In this document: piece after piece, positions 8,585 to 15,133 of the stretch
Layout of the letters: the number at the start of each line of letters is the position of its first letter
Numbering within the stretch: position 1 is the first letter of the stretch
From: CAZIKB01 sp964539665
GTDB lineage: Bacteria > Zhuqueibacterota > Zhuqueibacteria > Oceanimicrobiales > Oceanimicrobiaceae
DNA length: 15,133 nt
Reading direction: 5' to 3'
Assembly: GCA_964539665.1 (NCBI GenBank)
Contig: CAZIKB010000138.1
Span: forward strand, 1 to 15,133
The notes under the pieces: generated by a model
What the model was told of the DNA's origin: nothing
Database searches by the model: none
What the model saw: the letters and a program-made list of their open reading frames with translations, nothing else
Position numbers and translations under genes: made by a program

Positions 8585-8881
8585 GGAATTGTGAATTTTT
8601 TGAAACAAGAGAAAATTTTCGGGAGGAAGAACCTGTTTTTGTTGCCTATTTTAGTAAAGGCAGTTATGACACTTTCATGCAATTTAAATAATTGAAAGTT
8701 TAATTATTATGGTGAAGCCCATGAAATCTACTACGCGTTTGCTATTTTTAACCCTTTTTATGGGGAACACTTTGCTTGCTCAAATTGATTCCCATAAATT
8801 TTATTATCTTTTTATTTAGGCATTGGTAAGATTTTCTTGTTGAGAGGTATTATGAATCATTTGAAATCAGTAATGATTGTT
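8324..8881 (+). repeat. Copy 2 of sorting-tail/trailer/leader repeat, with an insertion
   Basis: Runs from the sorting domain of the gene ending at 8584, through the trailer (8585-8685), to the leader and start of the gene at 8852. Compared with copies 1 and 3 it carries about 96 extra bases (about 8686-8781) containing an orphan signal peptide. It then rejoins the shared sequence at ATTGATTCCCATAAATTTTA. The 8585-8851 gap is fully accounted for by this repeat and the insertion. Confidence 0.8.
8709..8819 (+). pseudogene. Orphan signal peptide fragment
   Basis: A 36-codon frame (ATG at 8709, or better ATG at 8721) encodes MKSTTRLLFLTLFMGNTLLAQ, a textbook signal peptide ending L-A-Q. It then runs directly into translated trailer sequence (IDSHKFYYLFI) and a stop. 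The signal peptide is unrelated to those of the two neighbouring genes. It looks like the 5' end of a lost cargo gene fused to repeat DNA, not a working small protein. Confidence 0.6.
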
Positions 8882-10558
8882 ATATTTCTTGTTTTACTCA
8901 TGCAAGCTTCCTGGGCTCAATGGTCTACATATCCTAAAGTAAATTTAGCGATTGCCGACGAGCCATACGCACAAGGTCTTCCCCGCATCGTCAGTGATGG
9001 CAAAGGTGGAGCGATTATTGTTTGGGTGGAAAATCGTGGTTCATACCATGCGGATATTTATGCGCAAAGAGTCGATCGGTATGGGTTTCTCCTTTGGCCT
9101 GACAACCCAGGTGTACCTGTTTGCACGGCATTTTTTGACCAGAATATTGAAGCAGTGCTCAGCGATGGTTTTGGCGGAGTTATTGTGACCTGGCAGGATT
9201 TCCGTAATGCTGAACTCGATACTCTGCTACCTGGATACATGAGCAACGAAATTTATGTGCAGAGGATTGATAGTTCAGGAGTGGCATTGTGGCAACATGA
9301 TGGCATATTGGTAAGATCCGAATCTCTTAATTTAACCCTTACATACAACGTTCACATAGTAGCGGATGGACTGGGTGGCGCTTACCTCGTCTGGAAAGAC
9401 TTCCGTGATGGGGATACTGGCAATCCTGATGTCTATGCACAACGTGTCGATTACCAAGGGCAGCTTAAGTGGCAGATTGATGGCATTCCGGTGAACAACC
9501 CTGAGAATATTGGCCGTGGCAGTGCAGTAGTTCCGGATAGCGAAGGAGGAATGCTGGTTTTTTATCATGTCAAGGTTGCGGGTGAAAATATCCCCACCGG
9601 ACAGCGCATTGATAGCACTGGACAATTCCTCTGGGAACGGAATGCGCTGAGGCGTAATGTCGGTGGAACTGCAGTTACGGACGGCACGGGCGGCGCGATT
9701 CTTGTGGGAGTGGACTATGATTCCATTGGCAACGTCCTGGGACTCGAAAGCCAAAGAATTAACAATCTTGGTCTCCAGTTATGGGGCGATGGCATCCGCT
9801 TTGGACCGGCAGATCGCCGAACATTTCCATTTGTTACCTCAGATGACAGCGGAGGGATCTTAGTTTCCTGGACTCTACTTCAAACCACAGGAGAACGATT
9901 TGTGCAGCGTATGGACAGTACCGGTACAGTGCAATGGCGAGTCGACGCCATTCCTGGTAAAGAGGCGATTACGAGTGATCTTGAAGGCGGAGCTATTGTT
10001 CTTTACACTCCCTATGCACAACGGATAGATTCCACAGGAAATTTGTTGTGGCTTGAAGGCGGTGTAATTTTCAGATTTCGGGACGAGTTTTTCCCATCAG
10101 GCTCGGGGGCTCCCTTGCGGATGACAACAGACGGCAACGGTGGGGCGATCATTGTTTGGGATGAACGCCCATACTTGAGCGCGCCTCCGAACATCTACGC
10201 CCAGCAGATCAGTCGAAACGGAAAGTTGGGTGAGGTAATCACTTCGGTGGAAAGCCACACCAAAGATGACAATTATGTTAGCAATCAGGAATTGGCGCAA
10301 AACTACCCTAATCCATTTAATTCGGAGACAAAAATAGAATACAAGGTAAATCAAATGAGTCAAGTCTACCTCAGCATAATTGATATTATTGGAAGAGAGG
10401 TGATAACCTTAGTTAACAAGAAGCAGTATTCAGGTCATTATTTCATCGTTTGGAATGGAAAAAGCCAGAGAGGAGGTGAGGTTGCAAGTGGAGTTTATTT
10501 CTGTCAAATAAGGATTGGGGATGAGGTGCATGTGCGGAAATTATTATTGTTGCGTTAA
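8852..10558 (+). CDS. Exported beta-propeller-like repeat protein with T9SS sorting domain
   Basis: ATG at 8852 has GAGAGG four bases upstream and opens the signal peptide MNHLKSVMIVIFLVLLMQ ending SWAQ. The frame can be extended to a TTG at 8837, which I reject. The product is 568 aa. Residues ~25-470 are built of roughly seven or eight imperfect repeats of the form 'sDGxGGaIivWxDxR ... iYaQRiDssGxxxWxxxG' (for example DGKGGAIIVWVENR, DGFGGVIVTWQDFR, DGLGGAYLVWKDFR, DGTGGAILVGVDYD, DDSGGILVSWTLL, DGNGGAIIVWDERP), spaced about 50-70 residues. This suggests a propeller with exposed blade motifs. Ligand unknown. The C-terminal ~85 residues are a sorting domain (NYPNPFNSETKIEYKVN ... RKLLLLR), nearly the same as in the gene upstream. 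Confidence 0.88.
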   Translation: MNHLKSVMIVIFLVLLMQASWAQWSTYPKVNLAIADEPYAQGLPRIVSDGKGGAIIVWVENRGSYHADIYAQRVDRYGFLLWPDNPGVPVCTAFFDQNIEAVLSDGFGGVIVTWQDFRNAELDTLLPGYMSNEIYVQRIDSSGVALWQHDGILVRSESLNLTLTYNVHIVADGLGGAYLVWKDFRDGDTGNPDVYAQRVDYQGQLKWQIDGIPVNNPENIGRGSAVVPDSEGGMLVFYHVKVAGENIPTGQRIDSTGQFLWERNALRRNVGGTAVTDGTGGAILVGVDYDSIGNVLGLESQRINNLGLQLWGDGIRFGPADRRTFPFVTSDDSGGILVSWTLLQTTGERFVQRMDSTGTVQWRVDAIPGKEAITSDLEGGAIVLYTPYAQRIDSTGNLLWLEGGVIFRFRDEFFPSGSGAPLRMTTDGNGGAIIVWDERPYLSAPPNIYAQQISRNGKLGEVITSVESHTKDDNYVSNQELAQNYPNPFNSETKIEYKVNQMSQVYLSIIDIIGREVITLVNKKQYSGHYFIVWNGKSQRGGEVASGVYFCQIRIGDEVHVRKLLLLR

Positions 10559-10697
10559 GGAATTGTGAATTTTTTGAAACAAGAGAAAATTATTGGGAGG
10601 AAGAACCCACTTTTGTTGTCTATCGTAGTAAAGGCGGTTGTGACACTTTCATGCAATTTTTTGAGAATTCATTCCCATAAATTTTATTTTCCTTTGA
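10298..10697 (+). repeat. Copy 3 of sorting-tail/trailer repeat
   Basis: Begins at CAAAACTACCC within the sorting domain of the gene ending at 10558 and continues through the trailer (10559-10665) to CATTCCCATAAATTTTATTT. After that it diverges and joins an unrelated sorting-domain remnant near 10702. There is no leader block in this copy. Confidence 0.78.
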
Positions 10698-10701
10698 ATA
10701 T

Positions 10702-10920
10702 AGGATAAATAATTCAGGAGGTGTGCGAATATCGATTTTTAACTTGTTAGGAGAAAGAGTTAAACTTCTTCGGTTTACTTTTCAAGCGCCGTGCTTATAC
10801 AAAGTCACTTGGAACGGTGACAATGAGTCAGGATTAACTGTAGCTTCGGGGATTTATTTTTATTTACTTGAAATCAATGGCCTTGTGGCTGACAAGAGAA
10901 AAATGACTTTTCTAAAGTAG
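10702..10920 (+). pseudogene. Second orphan sorting-domain remnant, divergent type
   Basis: The open frame to the TAG at 10918-10920 encodes VRISIFNLLGERVKLL, then VTWNGDNESGLTVASGIYFY and ends RKMTFLK. This is the second half of a type IX sorting domain, lacking the NYPNPF start, any passenger and any signal peptide. A GTG at 10723 could serve as a start but overlaps its own AGGAGG. It is a different subtype (ending in RKMTFLK) from the RKLLLLR tails just upstream, so it comes from another lost gene. With copy 3 it fills the 10559-10961 gap. Confidence 0.72.
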
Positions 10921-10945
10921 AAAATTCGAAACTGTAGAGCCTACG

Positions 10946-10954
10946 AAAGGAGGT
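10946..10954 (+). promoter_or_regulatory. Strong Shine-Dalgarno sequence deciding the lipoprotein start
   Basis: AAAGGAGGT lies before the ATG at 10962, eight bases after GGAGG. The longer frame's GTG start at 10953 falls inside this site and can be excluded. Similar strong sites precede 12077 (AAAAGGAGGAGG) and 14793 (AAAAGGAGGT). Confidence 0.75.
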
Positions 10955-10961
10955 GATTATC

Positions 10962-12056
10962 ATGAAGAAGCTGATTCCATTCCTTTATTGTTTCACTATA
11001 ACTTGCTCACTCCTCTTTTTCGGCTGCGCCCGACCTACCGATTACGAATCCGAAACCTTGATTACTCGCACACCGGAGGAGTTAGTGGCCAATTTGAGCC
11101 AGGCCTACCATGAAAAAAATGTGGAACGGTATCTCAGCACTCTTAGTGAGGATTGCCGCTTCCTGGACAGCTTTGACAACCTCTGGGGAAAAACACAGGA
11201 ACAGAGAATTCACCAAAAGATGTTTGGCTCGACCAAAACGATCGAACTGAAATTGTCGGAAGGCTGGAACAAAGAGGTAACGGAAACCACTCGGCGCACA
11301 GTTTACCACTACTATTTACAAGTTCAACTTCTCAGCACAGAAAGGCTCGAAGCAAAAGGACAGGTTGAGTTAGTGTTTGCAAAAACTCCCTTCAATACTT
11401 GGCAAATTAACTCGTTTCGGGAGTTGAAAACAGGTTTGCAAAAGATCGCGCCAGCCGCTTCTGATGACCATGTGACCAAAAGCGAGGTAGATTATTTCCC
11501 CATGGGGGTTGGTAACCGTTGGACTTATGAGGAGCAGTTTGCACCTAACATACCCGACATTGAAGTCTTAGTTATCGATTCAGTGATGATAAGAGGTAAT
11601 CTTTATTATCAATCTGAAGCGTATGGATGGGGTCTTTTTCCTATTTCTGCGAGCTTTGCACGTCAAGATTCTCTGCATCAGTTGAGACTCTTTGTCGAGG
11701 ATGACTCTACCGAACACTTAGTTTTCAACCTGGCAGCAGAAATAGGCGATAGCCTGACCTTTATCCCACCTAATGCTACTGAAGTAATGGTTGTGGAACT
11801 TAAAAGCCACAAAGATTCACTGACAGTTCCCGCCGGGACTTTCAAAGATGTTTTGGAATTTCTGATTACAGATAACAATTCCGGCTCTGTATATCTTTAT
11901 GAATTTGCCGCAAATATTGGAGTTATTCGGCAGAGAGGGACTAACCAAGTATTGGCTTTAAAAAGCGCTTTTGTCAACGGCGAAAAATATCCGGTTGTTG
12001 TAGGTGTTGAGACTCGTTATTTTACTTGGACCCAAATCAAAATGAGTTTTAACTAA
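10962..12056 (+). CDS. Lipoprotein with NTF2/SnoaL-like region and 'PMGVGNRWTYE' domain
   Basis: The product is 364 aa. The N-terminus MKKLIPFLYC... runs to LLFFGC22, a lipobox-like signal, so it is probably lipidated at Cys22. Residues ~35-155 (PEELVANLSQAYHEKNVERY, then WGKTQEQRI) have the pattern of an NTF2-like/SnoaL-like domain; this is a moderate guess. Residues ~175-350 start DYFPMGVGNRWTYEE and share motif order with the exported protein at 7649-8584: an early 'VIDS', a YY strand, 'GDSLTF', and a late 'IGVIRQRG' and 'VNGEKYP'. Unlike that protein, it has no sorting domain. The last residues (VVVGVETRY...) end about where a linker to one would begin. The next gene starts 20 bp after its stop, so they are likely an operon. 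Confidence 0.8.
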   Translation: MKKLIPFLYCFTITCSLLFFGCARPTDYESETLITRTPEELVANLSQAYHEKNVERYLSTLSEDCRFLDSFDNLWGKTQEQRIHQKMFGSTKTIELKLSEGWNKEVTETTRRTVYHYYLQVQLLSTERLEAKGQVELVFAKTPFNTWQINSFRELKTGLQKIAPAASDDHVTKSEVDYFPMGVGNRWTYEEQFAPNIPDIEVLVIDSVMIRGNLYYQSEAYGWGLFPISASFARQDSLHQLRLFVEDDSTEHLVFNLAAEIGDSLTFIPPNATEVMVVELKSHKDSLTVPAGTFKDVLEFLITDNNSGSVYLYEFAANIGVIRQRGTNQVLALKSAFVNGEKYPVVVGVETRYFTWTQIKMSFN

Positions 12057-12076
12057 TCAAAAGGAGGAGGTTAATC

Positions 12077-12868
12077 ATGTTAAAAAGATCAGTTGTTATT
12101 TTGTTGCTTGGGATCATAATATCCAACGCAGGGCAAATGGCCGCTCAAACACTACTGTGTGGAGGTTCTGGCGGTTCAGCTGTTATTTTACCCAGTACTT
12201 CTGATGTAAATTTGCTTGTGATTTACGCCTATTTCCCCAGCGGTGGCGCGTCCGGCACTGAGACGATTCCTTCATTTGCTAATACTGTCGCACAACACCA
12301 GGAAGATTACTATGACGAAATGTCCTATAATGCTCATCATGTGCATGTGGAGGTGTTCGATCCTAATAATGGCGATGCATTTGAGGCTGATAATGCGTTG
12401 AGCTATTACCAAGGTGGTGCTACTTCTAGCGGGGTAAGAGCATTGAATACGGAAATATTAGATAAAGCCTGGGCAGAAGACAATACCGTTTTCAACAATA
12501 TTGATGCTGTTTTCATATTTTATGGGGGGAATGTGTTCAGCGGTGGTAGTGCTGTCGCTATCTTGAGTCATTACTCATCACACTATTCAGGTTGTGGTGC
12601 ACTCATTGAATGGGGTGGTTGGGGTAGTGATGAAGAAAAAGTACATAAATGGCACATGGCTCATGAATATGGCCATCTGCTTTCACCAAATGGCACTCTT
12701 GCTCGTCAACTTAAGGATCAACCCAGCAGCCAGCCCAGCGGTATTTACAACATTATGCACTATCAGCACTTCAACGTAACCCAGCCGATGCCAGCATTTC
12801 TTCTCATCTACCTCGGCTGGATTCAAAGTACGTGGATAAAAGAAATCGACCCGACGCAATCCCGGTGA
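12077..12868 (+). CDS. M6-like metalloprotease, N-terminal part of a frameshifted gene
   Basis: AAAAGGAGGAGG stands six bases before the ATG. The frame encodes a signal peptide (ending QMAAQ, residues 1-24) and a protease region with NLLVIYAYFPSGG, YYDEMSYNAHHVHVEVF (the M6 'fy.e.SyG' region) and the zinc motif H196-E-Y-G-H200. SGIYNIMHYQHFN follows, like the 'YDLM' segment of M6 enzymes. The frame stops at 12866-12868 after KEIDPTQSR. Sense continues in the +1 frame without a break, so this is the first part of one gene that ends at 14747. The usual Gly/Asp after HExxH are not at the expected positions (HLLSPNG), so activity is uncertain. The intact protein would be a secreted protease. Confidence 0.82.
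   Translation: MLKRSVVILLLGIIISNAGQMAAQTLLCGGSGGSAVILPSTSDVNLLVIYAYFPSGGASGTETIPSFANTVAQHQEDYYDEMSYNAHHVHVEVFDPNNGDAFEADNALSYYQGGATSSGVRALNTEILDKAWAEDNTVFNNIDAVFIFYGGNVFSGGSAVAILSHYSSHYSGCGALIEWGGWGSDEEKVHKWHMAHEYGHLLSPNGTLARQLKDQPSSQPSGIYNIMHYQHFNVTQPMPAFLLIYLGWIQSTWIKEIDPTQSR
12840..12865 (+). other. Frameshift site splitting the metalloprotease gene
   Basis: The upstream frame ends at TGA 12866-12868, and the downstream frame has TAA at 12837-12839, so the shift must lie between them. In the downstream frame the sequence reads NPGDQSQTVIIKDTRLAPSS and on to EHFILENRQGTGSD, the expected continuation of an M6 protease. One surplus base (for example in CCC at 12850-12852) explains it. This is either a real mutation or a sequencing error. 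No recognisable slippery site favours programmed shifting. Confidence 0.8.
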
Positions 12869-12977
12869 CCAGTCTCAAACAGTTATTATTAAGGATACCC
12901 GCCTTGCTCCGTCATCGGGAAATTATAACGTCGCCAGAATCAAGATACCAGGTGGTGGCGCCAACGAGCATTTTATC

Positions 12978-14747
12978 TTGGAAAATCGCCAGGGTACTGG
13001 TTCGGACGCCTATTTGAGCAGCGGCGGCAAAGGCCTGATTATCTGGCACCTCAACAAATCATACGGAACTTACAATACTTTTGGCGGTATGGATGTTGAA
13101 ATCGCCACTGCCATTGGTACCCATGGGCAGGATTGGCTCGACAACGGTGTCGGCTCCGGTGAAAGCCGTGGTTTCACTACGGATTTCTTTAATCCAACCA
13201 ACAAATCACAATTCACTCCCTGGACAAATCCAAGTACTGAAACTGGATATAGATTTTTTGATTCCCATACTCCGAGTGGAATTGCCATGACCAATATAAG
13301 TTACGGTAGTGGGACATCCATTGAATTTGACCTCATTGAGAACTTCACATCCGGTGAAATCACCGAAAATTCCTGGTGGGAAGGTACAGAAACTATCACA
13401 GGTGATATCACAATTGCATCAGGTGTAAATTTAACAGTCGAAGAAAACACTACGGTCAATTTCTCTGCCACCAGCGACGATAAAAGTGGCGGGGCATATT
13501 CAACCAAAGCTGAGCTTATTGTTAATGGCACTCTCACCGCAGATGGCAGCTTGGATCAAATCACCTTCAATCGCAGCGGCGCCAGCGGTACCTGGGGCGG
13601 CATCCGTTTCAACAGTGGCAGCAGCGGCACGATTACCTACGCCACCATCGACCATGCCACGAAAGGGATTTATGTTTCCGGCACAAATAATGTGACCGTC
13701 GCTAACTGCACTATTCAGAACTTCAGCGAGCAGGGTGTTTACGCCAGCAATAGCAGCGTAACGGTTGAAAACAGCACCATCCAAAACCCGGCTGGCGCCT
13801 CGCACGGCATCTATTTGTTGGGTGGCTCCAGTGATCCTATGATTTCTGGGAATACCGTCAAGGATGTAGTCATCGGTATCGAAAGAAAGGACAGCCCGGG
13901 TGCAGCCACCATTTCGGATAACACTTTTCTCAGATGCCGAGATGGCGTCAAAACTTACCTTTCAAGCCCTGAAATTTATAATAACTATTTTGATGGCGCT
14001 GAATCTTCTGATCATGGCATTCGTCTGGCCGCATCATCATCTCCTGATATTCATGACAACGATTTTTTCGACAATAGCGCCGGTGTTTATCTTGACCAAA
14101 GCGAGCCCTCTGATTTGAAATGGAACAATTTCGGCTACAGCGGCGGCCAGACTCAATACAACGAAGATAAGGGGTTGTACATCAATTACCTCACCTCCGA
14201 TAACAGTTTTGCCGACAACAAGTGGAACAACTTCTACGACGGCAATGAAGTGCCGGATGTGTTCAACAGCACAGCGTTTACTCTGAAAGCGCGTGGAAAC
14301 TACTGGAATGCGCAGAGCATTGAGGGCAGCGTGGACAGTTCGAATCCACAAACCAGCCATAACAGTAATGCCGGCCCAGGCGGTTCGCTGGGCAAGCTCG
14401 CACAAAGAGAGTTTGAAGAAGATACCCGCATGGCTTCTACCGTTCCGGAGGACTTTGGGCTTGCGCAAAACTTCCCCAACCCGTTCAATCCCAGCACCGT
14501 CATTAGTTTTGGACTTCCCGAAGCAGCCAATGTTATGTTAACCATTTATGACATCCTTGGCAGGCGGGTGCAAACGCTAGTATCAAATACTTCTTATAGC
14601 GCAGGGATTCACAAACTTTCATGGGACGGTCGGGATGATGCAGGCAAGAGCTTAGCATCCGGACTCTATGTTTATCGCTTAAAAGCCAAAACCCAAAGCA
14701 GTCAAAAAATATTTTCTGAGTCCCGCAAAATGGTCTTTATCCAATAG
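12978..14747 (+). CDS. C-terminal part of the frameshifted M6-like protease: right-handed beta-helix and T9SS sorting domain
   Basis: The listed start (a TTG) is only formal, since coding sense in this frame runs from about 12852. It begins with the C-terminal region of M6 proteases (ENRQGTGSD, GGKGLIIWHLN). After about residue 130 comes a right-handed parallel beta-helix region with PbH1-type rungs: NNVTVANCTIQNF, SSVTVENSTIQNP, SDPMISGNTV, GAATISDNTFLRC, SSPEIYNNYF, SSPDIHDNDFF and NYWNA. The last ~95 residues are a sorting domain (AQNFPNPFNPSTVISFGLP ... RKMVFIQ). Beta-helices of this type often bind or cut polysaccharides or serve as stalks; no catalytic set is evident. The helix part is visibly richer in G+C than the left half of the window. 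With the frameshift repaired, the protein would be about 890 aa. Confidence 0.85.
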   Translation: MENRQGTGSDAYLSSGGKGLIIWHLNKSYGTYNTFGGMDVEIATAIGTHGQDWLDNGVGSGESRGFTTDFFNPTNKSQFTPWTNPSTETGYRFFDSHTPSGIAMTNISYGSGTSIEFDLIENFTSGEITENSWWEGTETITGDITIASGVNLTVEENTTVNFSATSDDKSGGAYSTKAELIVNGTLTADGSLDQITFNRSGASGTWGGIRFNSGSSGTITYATIDHATKGIYVSGTNNVTVANCTIQNFSEQGVYASNSSVTVENSTIQNPAGASHGIYLLGGSSDPMISGNTVKDVVIGIERKDSPGAATISDNTFLRCRDGVKTYLSSPEIYNNYFDGAESSDHGIRLAASSSPDIHDNDFFDNSAGVYLDQSEPSDLKWNNFGYSGGQTQYNEDKGLYINYLTSDNSFADNKWNNFYDGNEVPDVFNSTAFTLKARGNYWNAQSIEGSVDSSNPQTSHNSNAGPGGSLGKLAQREFEEDTRMASTVPEDFGLAQNFPNPFNPSTVISFGLPEAANVMLTIYDILGRRVQTLVSNTSYSAGIHKLSWDGRDDAGKSLASGLYVYRLKAKTQSSQKIFSESRKMVFIQ

Positions 14748-14756
14748 AATATAAAT

Positions 14757-14775
14757 TGCTTCCTTCCTGGAAGCA
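14757..14775 (+). other. Short hairpin between the protease gene and the last gene
   Basis: TGCTTCC (14757-14763) pairs perfectly with GGAAGCA (14769-14775) around the loop TTCCT. It is not followed by a run of T, so it is not a standard intrinsic terminator. It ends seven bases before the Shine-Dalgarno of the next gene and could affect message processing or translation. Confidence 0.5.
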
Positions 14776-14792
14776 GTCAAAAGGAGGTCATC

Positions 14793-15110
14793 ATGTATAC
14801 TAAAATTTTGAAGATAATCGTCGTGCTTTCACTGATAACCCTTCCATGTACCAACTTAGCTGAAGTTATTACGATCGATATGGTAACTGTACAAATTCAG
14901 CCGTTGGAAGGAAAGACTTTCCAACTCTTGTTTAAATTTGAATTGCCTACTCTTCCTAAAAATGTGAATATCGATTATGCGAGTTTGAACATAGGAGTAA
15001 ATGTCAGCGCTCCGCTTAGTGGAGAAATGTTGGAAATTCTGTCTACGGCCAGCGCCAGCCAGGGCAAAGTAGCTGCTTATATCATTTTAACTTTAAGATG
15101 TCATAAGTAG
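14793..15110 (+). CDS. Short exported protein, function unknown, possibly truncated
   Basis: AAAAGGAGGT precedes the ATG by a few bases, the strongest kind of site in this window. The 105-aa product starts with a signal peptide (MYTKILKIIVVLSLITLP..., cleavage near NLAEV). The mature part (TVQIQPLEGKTFQLLFKFELP, then VNIDYASLNIGVNV) has a beta-strand pattern somewhat like the beginning of secreted Ig-like or DNRLRE-type domains. The last 15 or so residues (VAAYIILTLRCHK) do not continue this pattern, so the frame may be cut short. The gene lies 45 bp after the protease gene and is likely in the same operon. I do not recognise a family. Confidence 0.6.
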   Translation: MYTKILKIIVVLSLITLPCTNLAEVITIDMVTVQIQPLEGKTFQLLFKFELPTLPKNVNIDYASLNIGVNVSAPLSGEMLEILSTASASQGKVAAYIILTLRCHK

Positions 15111-15133
15111 CTACATGCACACAATGTTTTAAA

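Noticed and set aside
9332..9754. 140-aa open frame on the minus strand
   Set aside because: Shadow of the propeller-like repeat gene on the plus strand; no start signal or protein-like pattern.
12857..12872. Programmed +1 frameshift at CAATCCCGGTGACC
   Set aside because: It is not the CTT-TGA type of prfB, and no upstream Shine-Dalgarno-like stimulator is spaced correctly. A simple one-base indel is the plainer reading.
14037..14468. 143-aa open frame on the minus strand
   Set aside because: Lies opposite the beta-helix and sorting-domain coding region, has no ribosome binding site or recognisable motif, and is explained by the codon pattern of the real gene.
1..15133. CRISPR arrays, tRNA or rRNA genes, transposase genes
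   Set aside because: No regularly spaced short repeats, cloverleaf-like or rRNA sequence, and no transposase-like frame were seen. The repeats present are tandem gene parts and palindromic elements.

Overview
The window reads as accessory DNA from a Gram-negative member of the FCB superphylum. Most large proteins begin with a Sec signal peptide ending near A-Q and finish with an ~85-100 residue type IX secretion (Por) C-terminal sorting domain of the 'QNYPNPFNPxTxIxY...G..VASGxYxYxL...RKxxxxR/K' kind. That form is common in Calditrichota/KSB1, Ignavibacteriota and relatives. The clear Shine-Dalgarno sequences in front of several genes fit those lineages better than classical Bacteroidota. The phylum is inferred; no marker gene is present, and no secretion machinery is encoded here.

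Left part (177-7116): two exported peptidoglycan amidases of unrelated folds are transcribed divergently. The minus-strand gene (177-3317) is a PGRP/amidase_2-type zinc amidase followed by Ig-, golvesin-, Fn3- and glutamine-amidotransferase-like domains. The plus-strand gene (3694-6138) is an Amidase_3 (AmiC-like) enzyme followed by carboxypeptidase-regulatory, Big_5 and carbohydrate-binding-like domains. Both end in sorting domains. A six-bladed TolB-like propeller gene follows 21 bp after the second amidase, probably in the same operon. The divergent intergenic region holds two palindromic elements: one bounded by a perfect 13-bp inverted repeat, and a REP/MITE-like element with 10-bp terminal inverted repeats.

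Middle part (7117-10920): a region built by duplication and decay. Three copies of a unit made of sorting-domain DNA plus a conserved non-coding trailer lie in tandem (7254-7621, 8324-8881, 10298-10697). Two copies close intact genes: a small 'P[LM]xVGxxWxYE' protein and a propeller-like repeat protein. The first copy is an orphan. A broken leader, an orphan signal peptide and a fourth, divergent orphan sorting domain lie between them. The pattern suggests that export leaders and sorting tails are recombined as cassettes around different passengers.

Right part (10962-15110): a probable operon with strong Shine-Dalgarno sequences. It encodes a lipoprotein (NTF2-like N-terminal region plus the same 'PMGVGNRWTYE' domain seen in the middle part), an M6-like metalloprotease fused to a right-handed beta-helix and sorting domain but split by a frameshift between 12840 and 12865, and a short exported protein of unknown function that may be truncated. 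Base composition is visibly richer in G+C in the beta-helix part than in the AT-rich left part. Bases 1-176 are AT-rich and I see no gene, clear promoter or terminator in them.
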